The notes beneath the pieces were generated by a model that worked only from the letters and a program-made list of their open reading frames with translations, had not been told where the DNA came from and made no database searches. This document shows, one piece after another, positions 6,509 through 13,098 of a DNA stretch of 40,073 nucleotides (position 1 is the first letter of the stretch; each line of letters starts with the position of its first letter). The position numbers and the translations under genes were made by a program. This DNA is from an uncultured Eubacteriales bacterium. GTDB taxonomy: Bacteria > Bacillota > Clostridia > Christensenellales > Aristaeellaceae. The stretch is from positions 1 through 40,073 of the forward strand of contig UQNN01000020.1 in the NCBI GenBank assembly GCA_900542445.1, written 5' to 3'.

Positions 6509-7513
6509 TCAAGAGCGGCCGTTTTCTTTTTTCTCTTTCCGATATTCGCTGGGCAGAACGCCGTAGGCGCTCTTGAACGCGGCGGTCAGCTTGCTCTGGC
6601 TTTCATAACCGACTTTTTCGGCGATTTCAGCGAGGGAATCGGTCGTCGTGCGCAGAAGACGGGCGGCGTATTCCATGCGGTGTTCCTTCATATGTGCGGC
6701 GAGGGGCTGGCCGTAGACGGTTTTGAACAGGCTCTTGAGCGTCGAAGTGTTGATGTGGTATTGCTGAGAGAGCATCTCAATCGTGCAGCGCTGGCTCATA
6801 TCCGACATCATCTGGTCGTGAATCTGGCGGATGAGCGCGATCTGCTCGGTTTTATAGGCGCTCTGCGTGGCAGGGGGCGCGTTCGTCACGCTGAGCAGCA
6901 GCATCAGCTCCTGAAACTTGAGCTTGGCGTAGGGAATCAGCAGCCGCTCCGGCAGAGTGTAGAGCGGGTCGAGCAGCGCGCCGACCTGCTCCGCCGAGGA
7001 GAACACGGAAAAGCCGTTTTCTCCGCAGAAGCGGGTGAGAATCTGCGCGCCGGTTACGCCCGCGTCGCGCATGAATTCCGGCGGATTTGCGTCCAGCTGT
7101 GCGGTGTCGATGCGGAAACTGAAGCCCAGATAGCCGTCGAAAGGGAACTGCATGACCGTTTCCACGCAGGTGTGCGGCCCGTGCAGGGAAAGATCTCCCG
7201 CGCCGAGATACAGCGCCAGGCCTGTGTCGCTGGTGCAGCCCACGCGCCCGGCATAGCAATGGTTGATTTCCAGCAGCGGCGTGCCGGGAACGTCGTGGTG
7301 AAAAGCGACGAATTTTGCGCTGTATGCTTGCAGCGTCAGTTCTACGCCGGGATACAGCGGCCAGATATCCAGCCGACCTTTGTCATCCTGTCCGATGCAG
7401 GCGCAGGCAGGCGGAGAGAAGAACAACGTGTCTGACTTGGCGCAGACGAGCAGTTCGCCCTTGGGCACATCCGCAAGGCGCGCTTCAAGCGCCTGTTTCC
7501 AATCTCCCGGCAT
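6509..7513 (-). CDS. AraC-family transcriptional regulator
   Basis: This 334-residue protein has a long N-terminal sensing region of about 230 residues with no motif I recognise. It ends in a C-terminal AraC DNA-binding domain with two helix-turn-helix units: one around CTIEMLSQQYHINTSTLKSLFKTVYG, the second around SLAEIAEKVGYESQSKLTAAFKSAYG ending LPSEYRK. The second unit is the family signature. The start is taken as the ATG at 7513 because AAAGGAG lies eight bases before it; an ATG six codons upstream has no proper site. It is convergent with the ATPase and faces away from the next genes, so its target is not evident. Confidence 0.87.
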   Translation of the reverse strand: MPGDWKQALEARLADVPKGELLVCAKSDTLFFSPPACACIGQDDKGRLDIWPLYPGVELTLQAYSAKFVAFHHDVPGTPLLEINHCYAGRVGCTSDTGLALYLGAGDLSLHGPHTCVETVMQFPFDGYLGFSFRIDTAQLDANPPEFMRDAGVTGAQILTRFCGENGFSVFSSAEQVGALLDPLYTLPERLLIPYAKLKFQELMLLLSVTNAPPATQSAYKTEQIALIRQIHDQMMSDMSQRCTIEMLSQQYHINTSTLKSLFKTVYGQPLAAHMKEHRMEYAARLLRTTTDSLAEIAEKVGYESQSKLTAAFKSAYGVLPSEYRKEKKENGRS

Positions 7514-7545
7514 AGAAGCCGCTCCTTTCATCCCCAGATAGACTC

Positions 7546-7551
7546 ATTGTA
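7546..7551 (-). promoter_or_regulatory. Extended -10 promoter of the AraC-type gene
   Basis: On the minus strand TGATACAAT gives an extended -10 (TACAAT). A weak -35 candidate (TGGTTT) lies 17 bases further upstream. Confidence 0.45.
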
Positions 7552-7623
7552 TCATATTTTGGGCCGACAAACCAGCCCGGCAGAGGGAAAAGAGAAACTG
7601 CGCGCAGATTGAAGCATATCCGT

Positions 7624-7654
7624 TTGACCTAAACCGCGGTTTAAGCTGTATACT
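7624..7654 (+). promoter_or_regulatory. MerR-type promoter with 19 bp spacer and central palindrome
   Basis: TTGACC (7624-7629) and TATACT (7649-7654) are separated by 19 bases. The spacer starts with the perfect palindrome TAAACCGCGGTTTA (7630-7643). An overlong spacer filled by a dyad is the hallmark of promoters activated by MerR-family regulators that twist DNA. No MerR gene is in the window, and the promoter now reads into a gene remnant. Confidence 0.65.
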
Positions 7655-7701
7655 GAATGAAAACCCGATCAAACACAGGAAAATTAGGGACGAAAAGAAT
7701 C

Positions 7702-7881
7702 ATGGAATACCGCGAACTGCCGCATGGGGACGAGGCCATCAGCGTCATTGGCCTGAGTTCGTCCGTCGTCGGCGCACAGAAGGAAGCAGACATCATCAAG
7801 ACGGTACAGTATGCGCTGGATAAGCCGGGCGTGCTGGCGGTACTCGGCGGGCCGGGCTTGGAGGATAACAACCGAATATAA
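7702..7881 (+). pseudogene. Aldo/keto reductase remnant with internal deletion
   Basis: The 59-codon frame starts MEYRELPHGDEAISVIGLSS. That is the N-terminus of the aldo/keto reductase family, in particular the larger ferredoxin-type members. After TVQYALDK it continues PGVLAVLGG, which resembles the late part of the same family (YAL-x-RPGV-x-VLPG), and stops soon after. About 250-300 residues including the catalytic Asp-Tyr-Lys-His set are missing. The junction falls on a YALDK-like string that occurs in both parts of the parent family, suggesting deletion by short homology. The upstream MerR-type promoter and start look intact. A functional small protein is possible but unlikely. Confidence 0.68.
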
Positions 7882-7916
7882 AAAACGCCGATCAGCATCA
7901 AACTGGTCGGCGTTTT
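7882..7916. terminator. Bidirectional terminator
   Basis: AAAACGCCGA-CAG pairs with CTG-TCGGCGTTTT around a seven-base loop. It ends the sugar ABC operon on the minus strand and the reductase remnant on the plus strand. Confidence 0.85.
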
Positions 7917-7937
7917 GTCTTAACCTGTGTAGCGAAA

Positions 7938-8804
7938 TCAGCCTTTCACGGCGCCGGCAATCACGCCGTCGATGATGTACTTCTGGCAGACCAGATACAT
8001 CACGATGATCGGCAGAACCGTGATCATGATGCAGGCCATCATCGGGCCCATTTCCACGCGGCCGTAGCTGCCACGGAAATACTGAATCGCCATCGGAATG
8101 GTGCGGTATTTCTTGATATCCAGCACCAGCGTCGGCAGGAGATAGTCGTTCCAGACCCACATGGTTTCCAGAATCGCGGTGGAAATCATCGTCGGCTTGA
8201 GAATCGGGAAGACGACCTTGAAGAAGATTTGCAGCGGGTTGCAGCCGTCGATCATCGCGGCTTCCTCAATCGCGATCGGGACGGACTTCATGAAGCCCGT
8301 GAACATGAACACCGCCAGACCCGCGCCGAAGCCGAGGTAAATCACGCAGATGTTAAACGGGGTGTTGAGCTTTAGCGTATCGGCCGTCTTGGAGAGGGTG
8401 AACATCACCATCTGGAACGGCACGACCATCGAGAAGACGCACAGCAGATACATCGCATTGGAAATCGCGGAGGTCACGCGGGTGATGTACCAGCCGCACA
8501 TCGAGCAGCACAGCAGAATCAGCAGCACGGAGGAAACCGTGATGATCGCCGAATAGCCGAAGGATTGCAGGAAGTTCAGCTGGGTGATGCCGTAGACGTA
8601 GTTGTGCAGCCCCGCGAAGGTTGCCGAGGTCGGCAGCTCAAACACGGTGGCGGTGGAGATGGCGAGCTCATCCTTGAGGGAGTTGATGAGGATCAGCAGC
8701 ACCGGATAGAGCCACACGACGCACAGCACGCCGAGCAGTACGGTCAGCAGCACATCCATAATGCGGCGGGAGCCGGAAACAGCGCCGTCATGATATTTGG
8801 CCAT
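7938..8804 (-). CDS. CUT1 sugar ABC transporter permease (MalG-like)
   Basis: This 288-residue membrane protein has six hydrophobic segments. It carries the EAA loop that docks the ATPase: EEAAMIDGCNPLQIFFKVVFPILKP. The ATG is chosen because its first base is the last base of the stop codon of the upstream permease gene (TAATG), giving translational coupling, and because hydrophobic homology begins soon after. It is the last gene of the binding protein-permease-permease operon. No ATPase gene is present in the cluster; CUT1 cassettes of Firmicutes commonly share one MsmK/MalK-type ATPase encoded elsewhere. The sugar is not predictable. Confidence 0.92.
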   Translation of the reverse strand: MAKYHDGAVSGSRRIMDVLLTVLLGVLCVVWLYPVLLILINSLKDELAISTATVFELPTSATFAGLHNYVYGITQLNFLQSFGYSAIITVSSVLLILLCCSMCGWYITRVTSAISNAMYLLCVFSMVVPFQMVMFTLSKTADTLKLNTPFNICVIYLGFGAGLAVFMFTGFMKSVPIAIEEAAMIDGCNPLQIFFKVVFPILKPTMISTAILETMWVWNDYLLPTLVLDIKKYRTIPMAIQYFRGSYGRVEMGPMMACIMITVLPIIVMYLVCQKYIIDGVIAGAVKG

Positions 8805-9655
8805 TACTGCTGCACCTCCTTGCGACGGGTGAAATAGAGCTGAATGAGCGCGATGACGATGACCAGCAGGAAGAAGACGACGGCCTTTGCCTGGCCGATG
8901 CCTTTCCACTGTGCGCCGCTGCGCTGATAGAACGTATCGTAGATGTTGAGCGCGAGCATCTGGCTGGCCTTGGCCGGTTCGCCGCCGGTCAGCGAGAGGT
9001 TCTGGTCAAAGAGCTTGAACGAGTTGGTCAGCGTCAGGAACGAACAGATCGTGATGGACGGCATGACCATCGGCAGTTTGACCTTGAAGAGCGCCTGCGT
9101 GCCGGTCGCGCCGTCGATGGCGGCGGCTTCCAGCAGATCGCCGGGCACGTTCTGCAAGCCCGCGATGTAGATGATCATCATATAGCCGATCTGCTGCCAG
9201 CACATCAGGATGATGAGGCCCCAGAAGCCGTACCGCGCATCCAGCGAAAGCAGAGGCTTGCCCAGGTTGGTCAGAATGCCGTTGAGCAGAATCTGCCAGA
9301 TATAGCCCAGCACGATGCCGCCGATCAGGTTCGGCAGGAAGAACACCGTGCGGAAGATGTTCGTGCCTTTCAGCCCGCGGGTCAGCGCCAGCGCGATGGC
9401 AAAGGCGATGACGTTAATCAGAAGGGTGGAAACGACGGTGAATTTCGCCGTGAACCAGAAGGCGGAGACAAACGTGCTGTCCTGAAAGACTTTAAAATAG
9501 TTATCCAGGCCGACGAACGTCGTCTTGCTGATGGTGGTGAACTTGTGGAAGGACAGGAAAATGCCCCACAGGAACGGCCACACAAAGCCGATGATAAAGG
9601 CCGCCAATGTCGGCAGCAGGAAAAACGGCCAATACTTTTTGATTGCTTTCTCCAT
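8804..9655 (-). CDS. CUT1 sugar ABC transporter permease (MalF/LacF-like)
   Basis: This 283-residue membrane protein has six predicted helices and the EAA loop LLEAAAIDGATGTQALFKVKLPMVMP. It forms the translocation channel with the next permease. The start at 9655 follows AAAGGA; frames upstream lack a ribosome binding site. It is separated from the binding-protein gene by 144 bases holding two strong hairpins, the usual way to make the binding protein in excess. Confidence 0.92.
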   Translation of the reverse strand: MEKAIKKYWPFFLLPTLAAFIIGFVWPFLWGIFLSFHKFTTISKTTFVGLDNYFKVFQDSTFVSAFWFTAKFTVVSTLLINVIAFAIALALTRGLKGTNIFRTVFFLPNLIGGIVLGYIWQILLNGILTNLGKPLLSLDARYGFWGLIILMCWQQIGYMMIIYIAGLQNVPGDLLEAAAIDGATGTQALFKVKLPMVMPSITICSFLTLTNSFKLFDQNLSLTGGEPAKASQMLALNIYDTFYQRSGAQWKGIGQAKAVVFFLLVIVIALIQLYFTRRKEVQQ

Positions 9656-9683
9656 ACTTGAATCCTTTCGGATGAGGGGAATG

Positions 9684-9732
9684 GGGCAGCCTGCAAAGAA
9701 GCGTGATGTGCACGCCACTTTGCAGACTGCCC
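9684..9732 (-). promoter_or_regulatory. 49-base RNA stem-loop before the permease genes
   Basis: GGGCAG-CTGCAAAG pairs with CTTTGCAG-CTGCCC, and an inner GCGTG/CACGC stem extends it to almost full length with only small internal loops. It lies just downstream of the terminator at 9757-9787 and just upstream of the permease ribosome binding site. It probably stabilises the 5' end of a processed permease mRNA or tunes read-through. Confidence 0.6.
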
Positions 9733-9756
9733 TAGTGGGCAGTGCGTGAATGAAGA

Positions 9757-9787
9757 AAAAGGGGAGGGCGAAATGCCCGCCCCTTTT
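9757..9787 (-). terminator. Attenuating terminator after the binding-protein gene
   Basis: AAAAGGGG-GGGC pairs with GCCC-CCCCTTTT around ATTTC on the minus strand, with a T-run following. The permeases must be expressed by read-through. Confidence 0.8.
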
Positions 9788-9799
9788 GGCGCAAGGTGA

Positions 9800-11065
9800 T
9801 TAGTGGCTCAGCTGATACTCGGTCGCCCAGCCATCCACGAACGCGGTCTTGACAGCGTCCCAATCGCCGGTGCCCGCCGCATAAGCGGTCAGCGCGGAGC
9901 CGACGCCATCCTTCCAGGCTTCGGACGGGATGGTCGCGAAGTTCCAGCTCACCGGAGTCTTGCCCTCGGCGGTGTACTTCGCGTCGATCTGCACGAACGG
10001 ATTCGCAGACTGATATTCGCCGGTGAAGGTGTCGAACGGGGTAACGAAGCCCATGTCCTGAGACATGCTCTTGCGGCCCTCGTCGGAGGTGATGACCCAG
10101 TTCATGAACGCGAGCGTCGCGTCGATGTCTTCCTGCTCGGCCGTGCCGTTGACGCACCAGTAGTTCTCAGTGCCGGTGCACAGGCCCTGATTCTCTTCGC
10201 CTTCCGCGCCGATGTAGATCGGGAGCATGGTCACGTTCTCAGCGCCGAGGGAAGAAACGTCGTTCCAAGCCCAGGTGCCGTTCTGATAGAACACGGCCTT
10301 TTCGCCGACGAACTCAGCCACGGCGTCGTTGCCAGTCTTGCTGGCCAGCAGCTTCGGGTCGCAGGTGGAATCGGTGATGTACAGATCCCAGATGGCCTTG
10401 TAGTTGTCCAGATAGGTGCCCTTGATGGCCTCGGTGGAGCCGATGCCGTCAGCCTTGTACTCGTAGTAGATCGGCATGTTGGCCAGGTGAGTCTTGAAGC
10501 GCCAGTCGGAAGAACCGTCCATACCGGCGGAAGTGAAAGCGCCGTCCACGCCCAGCTCGTCCTTGCGGGCCTGAATGTCGTCGGCGACCTTCTTCAGGGT
10601 CTCAAAGTTGGTGATGTCGGAAGCCTTGTAACCGGCCTTCTCCAGCAGCTTGGTGTTGGCGATCAGGCCGTAAGTCTCGATGACGTAAGCCACGCCGTAC
10701 ACCGTGTCGCCTTCCTTCAGCGCGAAGGAATCGGAGGTCAGGTGCTTGGTGATGTCCGCATCCTTGAGATCATAGCAGTAGTCCTTCCAGTTGGCCAGGC
10801 CGACCGGGCCGTTGACCTGGAACAGCGTCGGCGGATCGCTCTTCTCGATCTCGCTCATCAGCGTGGTTTCATAGTTGCCGGAAGCGGCCGTCACGACGGT
10901 CACCGGCACGCCGGTCTGCTCGGTGTAGAGCTTGGCGAGCTCCTGCCACTGGGCGTCCTGCTCAGGCTTGAAGTTCAGATAGTAAACCGAACCGTCGGCC
11001 GAAGCGCTCACGGCCAGAGCAAGGCACAGGCACGCGGCAAGAGCAAAGGCGATGATTTTCTTCAT
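9800..11065 (-). CDS. Sugar ABC transporter substrate-binding protein
   Basis: This 421-residue secreted protein belongs to the family 1 extracellular solute-binding proteins of CUT1 importers. It starts with a Sec signal (MKKIIAFALAACLCLALAVSASA) with likely cleavage after SASA. A LAAC string inside the signal could be read as a very early lipobox, but its place makes that doubtful, so how the protein is held at the cell surface is open. The mature part shows the family pattern WQELAKLYTEQTGVPV near the start and FMNWVITSDEGRKSM near the end. The start follows AAAGGGG. It is the first gene of the operon, with its own sigma-A promoter, and lies divergent from a LacI regulator. Confidence 0.92.
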   Translation of the reverse strand: MKKIIAFALAACLCLALAVSASADGSVYYLNFKPEQDAQWQELAKLYTEQTGVPVTVVTAASGNYETTLMSEIEKSDPPTLFQVNGPVGLANWKDYCYDLKDADITKHLTSDSFALKEGDTVYGVAYVIETYGLIANTKLLEKAGYKASDITNFETLKKVADDIQARKDELGVDGAFTSAGMDGSSDWRFKTHLANMPIYYEYKADGIGSTEAIKGTYLDNYKAIWDLYITDSTCDPKLLASKTGNDAVAEFVGEKAVFYQNGTWAWNDVSSLGAENVTMLPIYIGAEGEENQGLCTGTENYWCVNGTAEQEDIDATLAFMNWVITSDEGRKSMSQDMGFVTPFDTFTGEYQSANPFVQIDAKYTAEGKTPVSWNFATIPSEAWKDGVGSALTAYAAGTGDWDAVKTAFVDGWATEYQLSH

Positions 11066-11105
11066 GATAGTTACCCCTTTCGTTTTGTAGAAAATTTTTA
11101 TGGTC

Positions 11106-11204
11106 GAAGCGTCCTCCCGCTTCAAACATACGTATGGATGACGTTTGCGAAACTCTGTGCAACGTCGATGCATTCATTATAGACCAAGCTCATCAGAAAA
11201 GCAA
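11106..11204 (-). promoter_or_regulatory. Promoter and candidate operator of the sugar ABC operon
   Basis: On the minus strand TTGCTT (complement of 11199-11204) and TATAAT (complement of 11176-11181) are 17 bases apart. Just downstream of the expected start lies an inverted repeat GACGTTTGC/GCAACGTC (11140-11166) containing the palindrome GTTTGCGAAAC (11143-11153). That is a good position and form for a LacI-family operator. Further into the leader are CATACGTATG (11127-11136) and a 6-6-6 hairpin (11106-11123). Confidence 0.6.
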
Positions 11205-11318
11205 GAGTCTTTTTGGCCTTTCTCGGCTTTTTTTACAAAAGAGAAAGCTGAGAAATCGACATTTTGCGAATTCTTCGCCGGGAAGAAGAAAACAGACTTC
11301 GATCCCATTCGTCATTTT
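11205..11318. other. Intergenic stretch without recognised elements
   Basis: This middle part of the roughly 400-base divergent region between the binding-protein gene and the LacI gene holds A-rich and GAA-rich sequence. I see no gene, promoter or clear dyad in it. Confidence 0.5.
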
Positions 11319-11354
11319 GCGCAAATTTACGCAAATTTCTTGCGTAAATTGCGC
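11319..11354. promoter_or_regulatory. Long dyad upstream of the LacI-type gene
   Basis: GCGCAAATTTACGCAA and TTGCGTAAATTGCGC are complementary apart from one extra base and flank a five-base centre. The core TTACGCAA-ATTTC-TTGCGTAA is perfect. It lies 8 bases upstream of the -35 box of the LacI gene and may be its operator, or an activator site for either divergent unit. Confidence 0.6.
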
Positions 11355-11362
11355 CCGCATGA

Positions 11363-11391
11363 TTGACATTGCGCGCGTCCTCTTTTACAAT
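11363..11391 (+). promoter_or_regulatory. Sigma-A promoter of the LacI-type gene
   Basis: A perfect TTGACA (11363-11368) and TACAAT (11386-11391) are separated by 17 bases. The GTG start lies about 65 bases after the expected transcription start. Confidence 0.8.
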
Positions 11392-11462
11392 AAGGGCAGA
11401 AGCGAAAGCGGGCGGTGCATGCGCCGCTTTTGCCCCATCTTCTGCACAAAGGAGCGGTTTTT

Positions 11463-12470
11463 GTGGCCGTAACCATTCGGGATGTGGCGGCGCTGGCAGG
11501 CGTATCGCCATCGACCGTGTCCAGAACCTGCCGAAATAATCCCTCCATCAGCGAGGAAACCAAGGAGCGCGTGCGCCGTGCGGCCAAACAGCTGGGCTAT
11601 GCGATGGAAGGAATTTCCACGCCCGCGACGCGCACCGTCGGCGTGATTCTGCCGCCGAGCGCAAGGGAAGTTTACGAAAATCCCTTCTATTTGGAAATGA
11701 TCCGCGGCATCAATCAGTTCTGCAACGCGCATCAATACGTCAGCACCATCGTCACCGGCCGCGACAACGACGAAATTCTGTCGGCGGTTCGGCTGCTGGT
11801 TTCCTCCGGCGCGGCGGACGCGTTTATTCTGCTCTATTCCCGTCAGGGCGATACCGTCATCGATTATCTGGTGCAGGCGAACCTGCTGTATGTGCTCATT
11901 GGCAAAGCTTACGCCTATGCGAACAAAACGGTCTATATCGACAACGACAACTTTCTGGCCGGGCAGGAGGCGACTGAATACCTCATCCGCAGGGGACATC
12001 GGCGCATCGCCTATCTGGGCAGCGACAACGCCTATCTCTTTACCGCCGACAGAAAGCGCGGCTATCAGTCCGCCCTTGCGCTGGCGGGTCTGCCGCTGAG
12101 GGAGGATTACTGCGTGGAGATGACCGCGCTGGATATGGAGGACGCCGCCCTGCGCGCACTGATTGAGCGGGCGGACAGGCCGACGGCCATCGTCGTCAGC
12201 GACGATCTGCTCGGCGTGACGCTGGAACGCGTGTGCCTGACGCGCGGGCTGTCCATCCCAGAAGATATCTCGATCATTTCCTTCAATAATTCGCTCTTCG
12301 CCAAACTGACTTCGCCGCGACTGACGTCGGTGGATCTCAATTCGTTCCAGCTGGGCATCGAGGCGGCCAGCCAGCTCATCAGCCATATCGACCATCCGGA
12401 ACTGATGGCGACCAAGAGCATCATTCCGCACCGCATCGTCGAGCGGGAGAGCTGCGGAACCCGTTCCTGA
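11463..12470 (+). CDS. LacI-family transcriptional regulator
   Basis: This 335-residue protein begins with the LacI helix-turn-helix (TIRDVAALAGVSPSTVSRTCRN) and hinge. A periplasmic-binding-protein-like sensor domain follows, with the usual GHRRIAYLGS and a dimer-region ISFNNS segment. The start is a GTG at 11463, placed eight bases after AAAGGAG; the preceding in-frame ATG has no site and adds residues foreign to the family. It is divergent from the sugar ABC operon, whose binding protein probably takes up the sugar that this regulator senses. Repression of that operon is inferred from position and from the candidate operators between them. Confidence 0.92.
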   Translation: MAVTIRDVAALAGVSPSTVSRTCRNNPSISEETKERVRRAAKQLGYAMEGISTPATRTVGVILPPSAREVYENPFYLEMIRGINQFCNAHQYVSTIVTGRDNDEILSAVRLLVSSGAADAFILLYSRQGDTVIDYLVQANLLYVLIGKAYAYANKTVYIDNDNFLAGQEATEYLIRRGHRRIAYLGSDNAYLFTADRKRGYQSALALAGLPLREDYCVEMTALDMEDAALRALIERADRPTAIVVSDDLLGVTLERVCLTRGLSIPEDISIISFNNSLFAKLTSPRLTSVDLNSFQLGIEAASQLISHIDHPELMATKSIIPHRIVERESCGTRS

Positions 12471-12478
12471 CGCGCGCG

Positions 12479-12802
12479 GTGGCGCTAGCCGACGGCTATA
12501 CTGCCGGTACGTATACGGGCAGGGCGGACGGCCGTAACGGCGAAATCACCGTGGACGTCACCTTTTCCGAGGACGCGATCACCGATATCGTGGTGAAGGA
12601 TCATCAGGAGACGGCGGGCATTGCCGACGCGGACGCGCTGCGCGCGGTTCCGGTTGAAAAGGAACTCTCCACCGAAACCATCGAGATGACCACCGATGTG
12701 GTTGTTGTCGGCGGCGTGATGGGCGACGATTCGCCCTCCGGCGCGAACAACGGCTGGGCGCTGACCGCCGGCAAGCTGGCGGCGGAAGCCATCGCGGAAT
12801 AA
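12479..12802 (+). pseudogene. FMN-binding/FAD-dependent oxidoreductase remnant
   Basis: The 107-codon frame begins with GTG but has no ribosome binding site. Residues 5-50 resemble an FMN-binding domain (GTYTG-x-ADGRNGEITVDVTF then ITDIVVKDHQETAGI) of secreted fumarate-reductase-like flavoproteins, but the flavinylation motif is gone. Residues around 68-80 resemble the FAD entry (TDVVVVGG). The end NNGWALTAGKLAAEAIAE resembles the last segment of the FAD domain. Most of a protein of roughly 500-600 residues is missing in at least two in-frame deletions. It follows the LacI gene by eight bases and ends before a hairpin. It is most likely a decayed gene. Confidence 0.65.
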
Positions 12803-12839
12803 GGCGTTCCGTTCATCCTTGAACTGAATAGAATCTGAT

Positions 12840-12874
12840 AACGCGCCGCCTTGCTTTTCACAGGGCGGCGCGTT
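12840..12874 (+). terminator. Terminator-like hairpin after the LacI gene and remnant
   Basis: AACGCGCCGCC pairs perfectly with GGCGGCGCGTT around a 13-base loop. The T-run is weak, so termination may be partial. A second small stem (GC-GGCT/AGCC-GC followed by TTTTT) lies at about 12953-12980. Confidence 0.6.
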
Positions 12875-12997
12875 GTTATGCGCAGAAAACTGCGCAAAGA
12901 TTGGACGTGTGTGCAGACCTTTGGAATTTTGAAACCTTTGGCGGAAGTGCAGGCTGGCTCAGCCCGCTTTTTGTCAAAAACTTTCTTGCATTTCAGC

Positions 12998-13026
12998 TTG
13001 AAAGCCGCCAGCGAGTTTGATATACT
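12998..13026 (+). promoter_or_regulatory. Sigma-A promoter of the DUF1846 gene
   Basis: TTGAAA (12998-13003) and TATACT (13021-13026) are 17 bases apart. The leader of about 65 bases contains a small CAGGC-ACA-GCCTG hairpin before the ribosome binding site. Confidence 0.75.
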
Positions 13027-13098
13027 AAACAGTCGAAGTGGTTTTTGAATCAGGATTTGAGGGAGACAGGCACAGCCTGACGGAATGGAGAGAGACAG

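Noticed and set aside
11029..11065. Lipoprotein signal in the sugar-binding protein
   Set aside because: The LAAC string lies at residues 9-12, before most of the hydrophobic core; a signal peptidase I site after SASA is more likely, as in the other secreted proteins of the window.
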